Notes under the pieces: generated by a model | The model's database searches: none | What the model was told of the DNA's origin: nothing | The model's input: only the letters and a program-made list of their open reading frames with translations | Assembly (NCBI RefSeq): GCF_026242045.1 | Contig: NZ_JAPJDO010000001.1 | Location: forward strand, 351,490 to 415,489 | Source: Mycobacterium pinniadriaticum | GTDB lineage: Bacteria; Actinomycetota; Actinomycetes; Mycobacteriales; Mycobacteriaceae | DNA length: 64,000 nt | Direction: 5' to 3' | Position numbers and translations under genes: made by a program | In this document: piece by piece, positions 38,328 to 47,990 of the stretch | Numbering within the stretch: the stretch's first letter is position 1 | Layout: each line of letters starts with the position of its first letter

Positions 38328-39421
38328 CAGTGATGGTGGTGGGCTCGACGGCTGCCCTCGCCGCGACGGCCGGCTTCCTCGGCTTCGGTGATCAGCCGCA
38401 GTTGCTCGTCGACTTCCCGGCCGGCAAGCAGGGGTTGCATCGGATCCCAGGTGGTGCCCGCGGCGTTGTCCTTACGCCGGCGGGCAATCGCGGAGACGAC
38501 TTCCAGGACCACGCGATTTCCGAGCAGTGCGGTGATGTCGGCATGGTCGTACGGGGGCGCCACCTCGACGACGTCCACCCCGAGTACCGGTAGCTCGTAG
38601 CAGATTCGGCGAACGGCATCGAGAAGCTCGCGAGCCGAGAAGCCGCCCGGCTCCGGGGTGCCCGTGCCCGGTGCGTGGCCGGGGTCGCACACGTCGATGT
38701 CGACCGACAGGAACACCCCCTCACAGTCCGAGGTGGCGATTTCGAACGCCTCGGTCAGGCACGTCTGGAGTCCACGCGCGACGATCTCGGTCATCTCGTA
38801 CGACCGCAGGCCATGAGCCGCCATCCATTGCAGGACCGGCTCGTCGGGCCAGTATCCGCGTAACCCCAGCTGCAGGAACCGGTCCCCGCGCAGCGCGCCG
38901 GATTCGATGAGCCTGCGCATCGGTGTGCCGTGGCCGACGAGCGAACCCAGGTGGATGTCCCCGGTGTCGGCGTGGGCGTCGAAGTGGATCATCGAGACCT
39001 TGCCGAACCCGTGGTGGCGGGCCACCCCGGTGTGGTCGGGCCAGGCGATCGTGTGGTCGCCGCCCAGGATGATCGGAATCGCGCCGGCGGCGCTGATCTT
39101 GTACACGTCCGCCTCGATCATCGCGACGGCCTGCTCGATGTTACCGCTGTAGAGCATCACGTCGCCGGCGTCATAGACACGTAGGTCTTTGAGGCCGTCG
39201 ACGCGGAGCGCGAGGCTCGGGCGGGAGCCGTCTTGGGCCAGATAGCAGGCCTGGCGCAATGCTGACGGTCCGAACCGCGCACCCGAGCGGTAGTTGGTCC
39301 CGCCGTCGAGCGGGGCGCCGAGGATGACGATATCGGCATCGGCATAACTGGATTCGTCGGTGAGGTCGCAGCGGGGGACACCAAGAAACGTGATGTCCGG
39401 ACCGAACAGGCTGCCTGCCAT
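38327..39421 (-). CDS. Ureohydrolase (agmatinase/arginase family), copy 2, with His-rich tail
   Basis: 364-aa paralogue of the next gene, also with a full metal site: IIILG-type PIILGGDHTIAWPDHTGVAR, VSMIHFDAHADTGDIHL and VFLSVDIDVCDPGHAPGTGT. It is ~45 residues longer, mainly at the C-terminus, which is charged and ends SRRAHHHH. A genomic polyhistidine end is unusual for the family and may help metal loading. Start ATG 39421 with MAGSLFGPDITFLGVPRCDL. The operon order is SBP, TetR, this gene, then copy 1. Both copies keep catalytic residues, so neither looks like a dead scaffold. Confidence 0.9.
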   Translation of the reverse strand: MAGSLFGPDITFLGVPRCDLTDESSYADADIVILGAPLDGGTNYRSGARFGPSALRQACYLAQDGSRPSLALRVDGLKDLRVYDAGDVMLYSGNIEQAVAMIEADVYKISAAGAIPIILGGDHTIAWPDHTGVARHHGFGKVSMIHFDAHADTGDIHLGSLVGHGTPMRRLIESGALRGDRFLQLGLRGYWPDEPVLQWMAAHGLRSYEMTEIVARGLQTCLTEAFEIATSDCEGVFLSVDIDVCDPGHAPGTGTPEPGGFSARELLDAVRRICYELPVLGVDVVEVAPPYDHADITALLGNRVVLEVVSAIARRRKDNAAGTTWDPMQPLLAGREVDEQLRLITEAEEAGRRGEGSRRAHHHH

Positions 39422-39446
39422 CTGTTCCGCCTTCGTGTCGAGGGGT

Positions 39447-40091
39447 TTACCCGTTGCCGTGCAGCGCGATCACGGCTCTGAAAGCGTGTCGCAGGGTGGC
39501 TCGGATCCGTCGCTTGTCCACCGGTCCCAGCGGGCGGTAGAGGTTGTCGATCTCCAAGCCCGCCATCACCGCCATGACCGTACGGGCGTCGAGTTCGGGC
39601 TGGCGGGAACCGATCTCGCGGAAGAGCCGGCTCAGTGCGGGGACCATCGCCGTGTACCACGCCTCGAACATCGGCCGCAGCCGCTCGTCTCTGCTGGCCT
39701 CGGTGACGAGTTCGTAGCGGGTGACGATCGCACCGCGCGGCGAACTGAAGCCGTCGATGATCATGTCGGCGACCAGATCGGCGAGTTCCTCGGGCGACAT
39801 CGAGGACTCGAGTCGCTGCGCGGTGCGCACGACACGGTCGATCTCCCGATCCGACAGCTGGGCAAACGCCTGAGCGATCAGGTCGGACTTGTCGTCGAAG
39901 TAGTAGCTCAGCGCGCCCAGCGGCAGCTGAGCCTGGTTGGCCACCAGGCGCATCGACAGCCCGGCGAGGCCGACTCGGGCCATCACCTCGATCGCGGCGT
40001 CGATGATCTCGGTGCGGCGCGCCGCACCGCGCGCCGTGGTGCCCGTACCGCGAAGCGACTCAGCCGAAGCCGTGCCGGCCCTGGCCGTCAT
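39447..40091 (-). CDS. TetR-family regulator of the ureohydrolase operon
   Basis: 214-aa regulator, ATG 40091 in an ATGA overlap with the upstream SBP gene. DNA-binding domain: ARRTEIIDAAIEVMARVGLA and LSMRLVANQAQLPLGALSYY followed by FDDKSDLIAQAF. The C-terminal domain resembles the BetI/RutR-like type that binds small metabolites. Located between transport and hydrolase genes, it is the natural local regulator; the palindrome at 41714-41728 in front of the operon is its likely site. Confidence 0.9.
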   Translation of the reverse strand: MTARAGTASAESLRGTGTTARGAARRTEIIDAAIEVMARVGLAGLSMRLVANQAQLPLGALSYYFDDKSDLIAQAFAQLSDREIDRVVRTAQRLESSMSPEELADLVADMIIDGFSSPRGAIVTRYELVTEASRDERLRPMFEAWYTAMVPALSRLFREIGSRQPELDARTVMAVMAGLEIDNLYRPLGPVDKRRIRATLRHAFRAVIALHGNG

Positions 40092-41650
40092 CCCTGGTAC
40101 TTCAGCGTGGAGAAGTCGGTGTCCCACATCCAGGCGGGCTGGCTCCGCCAGCCCGAGTAGCCCTTACGCGCGGCGATGGAGTTGTGCAGGTCGGAGAGGT
40201 TCACCCAACACAGTGAATCACGGTAGGCCTTGGCCGCCTCCACGTAGAGCGCCTGTGATTTGGCCGGGTCCGGTTCGGCGCTGCCCGCATCGAGGAGTTT
40301 GTCGGCCTCCGGCACCGAGCAACCCTGAAGGTTGACCGGTGCGTCGGTGTAGTTGTAAATCCGCGACCAGGTGTCGGGGTGGGCGGCGTCGGGGTTGAAC
40401 GAGGCCAGCAGCAGATCCGGGCGTTGGTCCGGGTTTTCGATCAGGGCGAAGAATTGGGCCAGCGGAAAGTCCCGGACCGTCGCCGTCAGCCCGGCCTGCT
40501 GCAGGATCACCTGGATCTGGTTGGCGAGATCTTGCAGGCTGCTGTCGCCGGTGGGAAAGCCGATCTCGACGTCGCCGCCGGCGCGGCCGAGTTCGGCCAG
40601 CTTCGCCGGGTCATAGTCGTGTTTGTCCGGAACCGCACCGTCGGGCATCATCCCGATCGGGTAGAACTGCGTCGACGGGGCCCCTTGCGCACCGAACACC
40701 TGTGTGGTCAGGGCGGTTTGGTCGAGTCCGGCGCTCAGTGCGGCTCGTGCGTCATGCGGCCCGAAGACCGGTGAACTCGGGTTGATCATGACCATCGCCT
40801 TGACCAGTGCGTTCTCCTGGAGGACCTCGGTGTCCGGGCCGGCGGCCAGCGCCTCGTAGTCACCTTTGGAGAAGCCGTGCAGGACCATGTCGAGTTGGCC
40901 GTTGCCGAGTTCGAGGCGTTGCACCGCCGTCGCCGCGATCACCGGCATCTGCACGGAGGTGATCTGCGGGGCCTCGCCCCAGTAGTTCTTGTTCGCGGTC
41001 ATCGTGTAATGACTGGCTGGTACCGCATCGGTGAGCTCGTAGGGGCCCGTCCCGGCGGTATGCGATGCCAGCCATGCCGACGCGTGGTCGTTGCCGTTGG
41101 CATGTTCGGCGACCGCGGTCGGACTGGTCATCAGCGGACCGTACGGCGAGGCGAGGTAATCCAGAAACGGCGCAACGGGTTTGGTGAGGGTGACGACGAA
41201 GGTCTGCGGGTCCGGGGTCTGCATGTCCTTGACGTCGGCCAGCATGTACGCCGGTCCGCCCGCCATGTCGGTGCGCCGCTGGAAGCTGGCCTTCGCGGCA
41301 GCGGAGTCGAACGGTGTGCCGTCGGCGAACTTGACACCGTCACGCAGGGTGAAGGTGTACGTCAGTCCGTCCGGCGAGACATCCCATTTGGTCGCCAGGA
41401 GTCCCTCGAGCTTCGTCGACCCGGGCGCATACTGCAACAGTCCCTGGTAGGCCGAGGTCATGATGAGCAGACCTTCGGGCTGGTAGAAGGTGTCCGGGTC
41501 CAGCGGTGGGGGGTCGGACATGAGTGGGGTGCGTACCGTCGATGCGACTGTCGCATTGTCGTTGGCGTTGTTGGTCTTTCCCGAACATGCGGTGCCGGAC
41601 AGCAGGAGGGCGATGATCGCCAGGGGTGCGATTCCCGACGTGATTTTCAT
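40088..41650 (-). CDS. Family 5 extracytoplasmic solute-binding lipoprotein
   Basis: 520-aa substrate-binding protein of the oligopeptide/nickel/dipeptide (SBP_bac_5) class. It starts ATG 41650 with a signal peptide, MKITSGIAPLAIIALLLSGT, then ACSG, a somewhat atypical lipobox whose Cys would be lipidated. The SBP body has YQPEGLLIMTSAYQGLLQYA, WDVSPDGLTYTFTLRDGVKF, ADGTPFDSAAAKASF and GTGPYELTDAVPASHYTMTA. No permease or ATPase genes lie next to it, so it must use components encoded elsewhere. It heads the operon TetR-ureohydrolase 2-ureohydrolase 1 and suggests uptake of the guanidino or peptide-like substrate. Confidence 0.9.
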   Translation of the reverse strand: MKITSGIAPLAIIALLLSGTACSGKTNNANDNATVASTVRTPLMSDPPPLDPDTFYQPEGLLIMTSAYQGLLQYAPGSTKLEGLLATKWDVSPDGLTYTFTLRDGVKFADGTPFDSAAAKASFQRRTDMAGGPAYMLADVKDMQTPDPQTFVVTLTKPVAPFLDYLASPYGPLMTSPTAVAEHANGNDHASAWLASHTAGTGPYELTDAVPASHYTMTANKNYWGEAPQITSVQMPVIAATAVQRLELGNGQLDMVLHGFSKGDYEALAAGPDTEVLQENALVKAMVMINPSSPVFGPHDARAALSAGLDQTALTTQVFGAQGAPSTQFYPIGMMPDGAVPDKHDYDPAKLAELGRAGGDVEIGFPTGDSSLQDLANQIQVILQQAGLTATVRDFPLAQFFALIENPDQRPDLLLASFNPDAAHPDTWSRIYNYTDAPVNLQGCSVPEADKLLDAGSAEPDPAKSQALYVEAAKAYRDSLCWVNLSDLHNSIAARKGYSGWRSQPAWMWDTDFSTLKYQG

Positions 41651-41713
41651 CGGCCCAGTTTCGGTTCACCTGATTTCGGATGTGTGACATGACGGTTACT
41701 GTCTTGTACGAAC

Positions 41714-41728
41714 GTCCAAGTCTTGGAC
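41714..41728. promoter_or_regulatory. Palindromic operator between the SBP and SDR genes
   Basis: GTCCAAG-T-CTTGGAC is a perfect 7-1-7 inverted repeat, 64 bases from the SBP start and 75 from the divergent SDR start. It probably binds the TetR protein encoded at 39447 and could control both directions. Confidence 0.6.
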
Positions 41729-41802
41729 GATCGACCTAGAAAACCTTGCGTTGGCGCTCTAGGGTCGGCTTCGTCAGCTGAAATTCGAAGGGAGCGAGCA
41801 CA

Positions 41803-42597
41803 ATGCCTGCTATGCCACGCGCGTTCGACCTCACCGGTCAGGTGGCCTTGGTCACCGGTTCGAGCAGCGAGCTCGGCATCGGCTTCGCCTCGGCGCGGCT
41901 GCTGGGCCGGCTCGGGGCCGCGGTCATGGTGACCGGCACCACCGACCGGGTCCATCGGCGCGCCGAGGAGCTCAGCGAGGAAGGAATTCGCGCCGAGGCG
42001 CACATCGCCGACCTGTTCGACGGCGATGCGGCTTGCGGGCTGGTCCAGGCTGCCGAGGCGACATTCGGCAAGCTCGACATCGTGGTGAACAACGCGGGCC
42101 TGGCATCGGTGCACAGCCCCGAAGAGCCCAACCCGCTGATGGTGATGACCGACGACGAGTGGTCACTTGCGCTGCGCCGCAACCTCGACAGCGCCTTCTA
42201 TGTCACCCGGGCGGCACTGCCCGGGATGGTGGAGCGCGGCTATGGCCGCGTCGTCAACGTCGGGTCGACCGCCGGCGTGCTCACCGCCTACACCGGCGAC
42301 GTCGGGTACCACACCGCGAAGGCGGCGATGTTGGGGATGACGCGGTCACTCGCCGTCGACTACGCCAAGACCGGCATCACCGCCAACCTGGTGCTGCCGG
42401 GGTGGATCGCGACCGCGGCCCAGCTGCCGTCGGAGGTCGCGGCGGGAAACGCCACCCCGATCGGGCGGTCGGCCACCGCCGACGAGGTCGCGGCCGGGGT
42501 GGCGTTCCTGGCCACACCGGGCGCCTCGTACGTCACGGGTACGACGCTGATCATCGACGGGGGTAATGCGATCGCCGGGGCCACTCCTGCTCAGTGA
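41803..42597 (+). CDS. Short-chain dehydrogenase/reductase
   Basis: 264-aa SDR, ATG 41803. The cofactor loop is VALVTGSSSELGIGFASARL, one residue longer than the standard TGxxxGIG. Other motifs: DIVVNNAGLASVH, VNVGSTAGVLTAYTGDVGYH with catalytic Tyr then TAKAAMLGMTRSLAVDYAKT, and YVTGTTLIIDGGNAIAGATP. It is divergent from the ureohydrolase operon and may share its operator. Substrate unknown. Confidence 0.88.
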   Translation: MPAMPRAFDLTGQVALVTGSSSELGIGFASARLLGRLGAAVMVTGTTDRVHRRAEELSEEGIRAEAHIADLFDGDAACGLVQAAEATFGKLDIVVNNAGLASVHSPEEPNPLMVMTDDEWSLALRRNLDSAFYVTRAALPGMVERGYGRVVNVGSTAGVLTAYTGDVGYHTAKAAMLGMTRSLAVDYAKTGITANLVLPGWIATAAQLPSEVAAGNATPIGRSATADEVAAGVAFLATPGASYVTGTTLIIDGGNAIAGATPAQ

Positions 42598-42691
42598 GGT
42601 GGTCGCGCGATGACGCTCCATTGCGGCCTGGGCACCGGCTATTTCCGAGTTCACCCGCCAGATGATGACGCCGGGGATAGGGTGAGCGGCT

Positions 42692-43480
42692 GTGCTGGAG
42701 GTGATCGACAAGGGTAGGTCCACGGCCACCCAGGGAACACCGCTGTTGTTCGTACACGGCGCCTTTCACGGGGCGTGGTGCTGGGACGATCACTTCCTGG
42801 ACTACTTCGCCGCCCGCGGTTATCACGCGCTCGCGCTGAACCTCCGGGGCCACGGTGGCAGCCCGTCGCCGGTCCCGATCAACGCCTGCGGTGTCTTCGA
42901 CTATGTCCAGGACGTGAACGCCGTCGCGGCGAGCCTGCCGGTGTCGCCAGTGGTCATCGGACATTCGATGGGCGGCTTCGTGGTCCAGAAGTACCTGGCA
43001 GCACACCATGCGCCCGCCGGCGTCCTGGTCGCCTCGGCGCCCCCGAGAGGCATCGCGCCCGCGACGGTCCGGGTGGCCGGTCGGCACTGGCGCACGTCGC
43101 TGCGTACGCGTTCTTTCCGCAGGCCGCTGGATTTCTTTGCCGCACCAGGTGTTTCGCGGGCGACCTTCTACCACTCGGCGACGCCGGAGGAGATCGTCGC
43201 CGCCTGCACGTCACGGCTGGGTCCGGAGAGCGTCCGCGTGCTCTACCGCGATCTGCTCTACCGTCATCTGGCCCGGCCCAAACGGGTCACCACCCCCATG
43301 CTGGTGCTCGGTGCGGAGCTGGACGGGTTCTTCACCCCACGAGAGGTGGCCGCTACCGCGAAGGCCTACCGCACCGAGCCGGTGATGTTCCCCGGGATGG
43401 GCCACAACATGATGCTCGAGCGCGGTTGGGAAGCCGTGGCTGAGCGGATCGACTCGTGGTTGGGGACACACTTGCGTTGA
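42692..43480 (+). CDS. Alpha/beta hydrolase
   Basis: 262-aa alpha/beta-hydrolase fold enzyme, GTG 42692. Oxyanion segment LLFVHGAFHGAWCWDDHFLD, nucleophile elbow VVIGHSMGGFVVQKY, acid near LVLGAELDGFFTPREV and catalytic His in PVMFPGMGHNMMLERGWEAV. The HGAFHGAWCW pattern is shared with lyases and esterases such as hydroxynitrile lyase-like or methylesterase-like proteins. It is 94 bases downstream of the SDR and may be co-transcribed. Substrate unknown. Confidence 0.9.
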   Translation: MLEVIDKGRSTATQGTPLLFVHGAFHGAWCWDDHFLDYFAARGYHALALNLRGHGGSPSPVPINACGVFDYVQDVNAVAASLPVSPVVIGHSMGGFVVQKYLAAHHAPAGVLVASAPPRGIAPATVRVAGRHWRTSLRTRSFRRPLDFFAAPGVSRATFYHSATPEEIVAACTSRLGPESVRVLYRDLLYRHLARPKRVTTPMLVLGAELDGFFTPREVAATAKAYRTEPVMFPGMGHNMMLERGWEAVAERIDSWLGTHLR

Positions 43481-43595
43481 CGCAGGAACTTCTCTTCTCG
43501 TCGAGCGTGGGCGTTGTTGTTGAACCCAAGCCCGCGGCTTCACCGAGATCCCCCACGGTCGGTGAATCGAGATCGGTCGGCCGGATCCCGGGCTC

Positions 43596-44186
43596 TCAGG
43601 CCTGGAACCCGGCCAGCACCGCCTGCACCCCGACATCCCAACGCCGGTTGACCGAGTCCGCCGAGGTGCCCAGCCAGCGTCCGGCCTCCTGGACCGCCAA
43701 ACCCTGTGCCAGGGCGAGCAATACGTGAGCGATGTCCACCGGGTCGCCGGAGAGGAGGCGGGCGTCGATGCATCGTTGTACCTTGCCCACCAGGATCTCC
43801 CGCACGGTCGGAGCGGCCGCGAGCTGCTCGGGATCGGGATCGAGATCCTGGAACGGCCGGCTGAACATCACCCGCGCCAGCGGCGGATAGTCCAGACAGA
43901 ACCGGCGGAACACCGGGGCCACCGCCCGCAGATCGGCCAGCGCGTCCGCGGTCTCGGGAATGGCGGTGAGCTCAGAACCGAGCCGGCGGAACCCCTCGAA
44001 GAACACCGCCCGCAGTAGTCCGTCCTTATCGGAGAAGAGCTCGTAGACCGCTGGCACCGAGGTACCGGCACGTTCGGCCACCCGCCGGGTGGTGAACCCG
44101 GACATGCCGTCTTGGCACAGTGTGGTCACCGCCACGTCGACCACGCGGTCGCGCAGCTCGGGGGTGCGCTGCTTGACCCTGGCCAC
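43596..44186 (-). CDS. TetR-family regulator
   Basis: 196-aa regulator, ATG 44186. DNA-binding domain: RVVDVAVTTLCQDGMSGFTT and RRVAERAGTSVPAVYELFSD then KDGLLRAVFF. It is 3 bases downstream of the enoyl-CoA hydratase gene, so the pair is an operon. The palindrome CGTTACGTAACG in front of that operon is the best candidate site. Converges with the alpha/beta hydrolase gene. Confidence 0.9.
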   Translation of the reverse strand: MARVKQRTPELRDRVVDVAVTTLCQDGMSGFTTRRVAERAGTSVPAVYELFSDKDGLLRAVFFEGFRRLGSELTAIPETADALADLRAVAPVFRRFCLDYPPLARVMFSRPFQDLDPDPEQLAAAPTVREILVGKVQRCIDARLLSGDPVDIAHVLLALAQGLAVQEAGRWLGTSADSVNRRWDVGVQAVLAGFQA

Positions 44187-44189
44187 GGA

Positions 44190-44888
44190 CTAGGACAACC
44201 CGAACTCGGAGGCGATGTTGTCGATACCGGACCGCATGGCGTCGAGGGTGGCCTGGCGGGCCCGCATCTTGCTGGCCAGGTGTGCGCCGGCGTTGAGTGA
44301 GGTGAACTCGCGGGCGGCCTCTTCGGCGCGCGACAACACGCGGTCGTTCAGCGCGATCTCGTCGATCCAGCCGCCGGCCAGGGCGGTCTCGCCGAGGAAT
44401 ATCTTGGCCAGTCCGACCGCCTGCTGATAGGCCGACGGGGTGAGGCGAAGCCGCATGACCTCCAGCGCGGGGTAGGGCAAGACCATCCCGATCGCCACTT
44501 CGTTGGCCTGAAAGTTGTAGGTGGGACCGGCAATTCGATGGTCGGTGCTGCAGGCCAAGAACGATCCCATGGCGATCGCGTGACCGGTGATGGCCGCGAC
44601 GACGGGCTTGGGGAACGACAACAGCCGATGGGACAGGTTGAATCCGGCCTGCAACATGGCAATGGAGGCCTGGATGTCACCGGAGCGGAAAACCTTCAGG
44701 TCGAAACCGCCGCTGAATACCCGCTCGTTGCCGGCGATCACCACAGCGCCGGCGTCCTCGCTGACCGCCCGGTCCAGGTTGTCGTTGATCTCGGCCAGCA
44801 TGGCCGGGCTCAGCACGTTGACCTTGCCGTCGTCCATCGTGATCACGGCGATCGCGTCGTCCTTGCGATAGCTGACCGACCCACTCAT
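44190..44888 (-). CDS. Crotonase-family protein (enoyl-CoA hydratase-like)
   Basis: 232-aa crotonase-fold protein, ATG 44888. It begins VSYRKDDAIAVITMDDGKVN. The oxyanion-hole segments are VVIAGNERVFSGGFDLKVFR and VVAAITGHAIAMGSFLACST. The two catalytic Glu of true enoyl-CoA hydratases are not obvious (DHRIAGPTYNFQANEVAIGM has one Glu), so it may be an isomerase, hydrolase or other crotonase. Regulated with the following TetR gene. It would act on a CoA thioester. Confidence 0.87.
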   Translation of the reverse strand: MSGSVSYRKDDAIAVITMDDGKVNVLSPAMLAEINDNLDRAVSEDAGAVVIAGNERVFSGGFDLKVFRSGDIQASIAMLQAGFNLSHRLLSFPKPVVAAITGHAIAMGSFLACSTDHRIAGPTYNFQANEVAIGMVLPYPALEVMRLRLTPSAYQQAVGLAKIFLGETALAGGWIDEIALNDRVLSRAEEAAREFTSLNAGAHLASKMRARQATLDAMRSGIDNIASEFGLS

Positions 44889-44925
44889 GGATGCTCCTTC
44901 GTCGCAGCGCCTACTTTCGTACCGA

Positions 44926-44937
44926 CGTTACGTAACG
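44926..44937. promoter_or_regulatory. Palindromic operator CGTTACGTAACG
   Basis: Perfect 12-bp palindrome 38 bases upstream of the crotonase start. The TetR gene at 43596 is in the same operon and is the likely ligand (autoregulation). Confidence 0.6.
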
Positions 44938-44965
44938 AAGTTCCGATTGCCAAGAGGCAATCTGC

Positions 44966-45020
44966 GAGCGATTTCGGCGCGCTTTCGTTCGCTCAGCGGC
45001 GGTGAGCGCGCCGAAACGCC
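44966..45020. repeat. 55-bp hairpin repeat, copy upstream of rmlA
   Basis: The perfect stem TTTCGGCGCGC / GCGCGCCGAAA encloses CTTTCGTTCGCTCAGCGGCGG-type loop sequence. The first 38 bases (GAGCGATTTCGGCGCGCTTT, then CGTTCGCTCAGCGGCGGT) are identical to the copy at 47064-47118, on the other side of rmlA-rmlB. Confidence 0.9.
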
Positions 45021-45097
45021 TGATTGCTTAGAACGATAGTCCGGGTTGCTGGCCGGTTGGCATGCCCGACTGGTCGTCAAGGAATACGATTTGCCTC

Positions 45098-46965
<1,868 letters not shown>

Positions 46966-47063
46966 TAGCGGGAACGCAACGCTGTGACCGCTCCAGCGCG
47001 ACACTCACGCGGACTGGATTACCCATCGTTGGGCCGATCTTCTTGGGTGATCCCCTGCGAGCA

Positions 47064-47118
47064 GAGCGATTTCGGCGCGCTTTCGTTCGCTCAGCGGCGG
47101 TAAACGCGCCGAAATCGC
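47064..47118. repeat. 55-bp hairpin repeat, copy downstream of rmlB
   Basis: The perfect 14-bp stem GCGATTTCGGCGCG / CGCGCCGAAATCGC is longer than in the other copy (44966-45020). It shares the same 38-base core. It lies between convergent rmlB and the next minus-strand gene, and its last base is the end of that gene's stop codon, so it could act as a bidirectional terminator. Confidence 0.9.
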
Positions 47119-47927
47119 TAGCCGTGGCGGGGGAGCCGGACGACCTCAGTGGGGTGGTCGAACCGATCCCGGCGCCACCGGCTCTGGGTCTCCTCGGCGG
47201 CGCGCTTCATCCGGTCGATCTCGCCGCGCAACACGTCGACCCGAGCTTCCTTGGTGGCGTAGTGGAAGTAATCGAGGGTGTTGCGCAACAGTTCGAGCTT
47301 CTCGCGCTCGCGCTTGGCCAGGTCGTGGCCGGTCATCATCTCGACCCGGCGCACCGGCTGCAGGGCCTCCCAGTCGAGCACCACCTTGGTCCGGTACACC
47401 GTGCGTTTGCGCCCGAACGTCCGGGCCCGCCAGCCCTGCGGCTCGGGGCGGTCGTGGTAGGAGACCACCCCTTCGAAGCGCGACTCGATCGACTGACCGA
47501 ACTGGCTGCGATCCAGCGCGGAATCCCACACCGTGCGCCACTCCTGGGTGGGCGCCAGCTCGGGAATGCTCTGCGGCAGAGTCAGTTCCACGATATCGGT
47601 GAAGCCGTCCTCGGTGTGCTCGTAGCGAGCCACTGTCGGCGGCTGGTCGAAGGTGAACCCCACGTCGTAGGCGGCCGTACTGCCGTAATTGCGCACGGCC
47701 AGCTCGATGACATGCCAGTCCGCGGAGTGCGGCTCCATGACCATGGCGACGTGCGGGCGCACCTGCTTGTTGTTGATTTCCTGTTGTCGACGGATCTGCC
47801 GATGCGTGTACAGCAGCGCCGCCAGCCCCAGCAGCACTGCTGCCCAGGCGGCCACCGCCAGCCACGTCCCGGCCCCGACTCCGGTTACATCTCCCCACAG
47901 ATCCGCGAGATCACTCGCGTTTCCCAT
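47118..47927 (-). CDS. Membrane-anchored protein of unknown function
   Basis: 269-aa protein, ATG 47927, not recognised. After GNASDLADLWGDVTG comes one membrane helix, GTWLAVAAWAAVLLGLAALL, then a basic stretch YTHRQIRRQQEINNKQVRPH. Residues ~60-180 look beta-rich (VIELAVRNYGSTAAYDVGFT), resembling proteins whose anchored domain is described as hypothetical in phage and actinobacterial genomes. The last ~90 residues are charged and helical (HDLAKREREKLELLRNTLDY, then KEARVDVLRGEIDRMKRAAE), a possible coiled coil. The gene lies 63 bases downstream of the GH25-like gene on the same strand. Confidence 0.75.
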   Translation of the reverse strand: MGNASDLADLWGDVTGVGAGTWLAVAAWAAVLLGLAALLYTHRQIRRQQEINNKQVRPHVAMVMEPHSADWHVIELAVRNYGSTAAYDVGFTFDQPPTVARYEHTEDGFTDIVELTLPQSIPELAPTQEWRTVWDSALDRSQFGQSIESRFEGVVSYHDRPEPQGWRARTFGRKRTVYRTKVVLDWEALQPVRRVEMMTGHDLAKREREKLELLRNTLDYFHYATKEARVDVLRGEIDRMKRAAEETQSRWRRDRFDHPTEVVRLPRHG

Positions 47928-47990
47928 CCAATGCTTATATCACGGCGAACTGGCTGGCGCAGTATTGACGCAGATGAAAGTTATTGTGGC

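Noticed and set aside
41803..42597. Degenerate, inactive SDR
   Set aside because: The glycine loop has one extra residue, but the NAG motif, Ser-Tyr-Lys and C-terminal IIDGG are intact, so it is probably active.
44966..45020. Simple intrinsic terminator only
   Set aside because: No T-tract follows, and a near-identical copy flanks the other side of rmlAB, so it is better described as a repeat; terminator action is possible but unproven.
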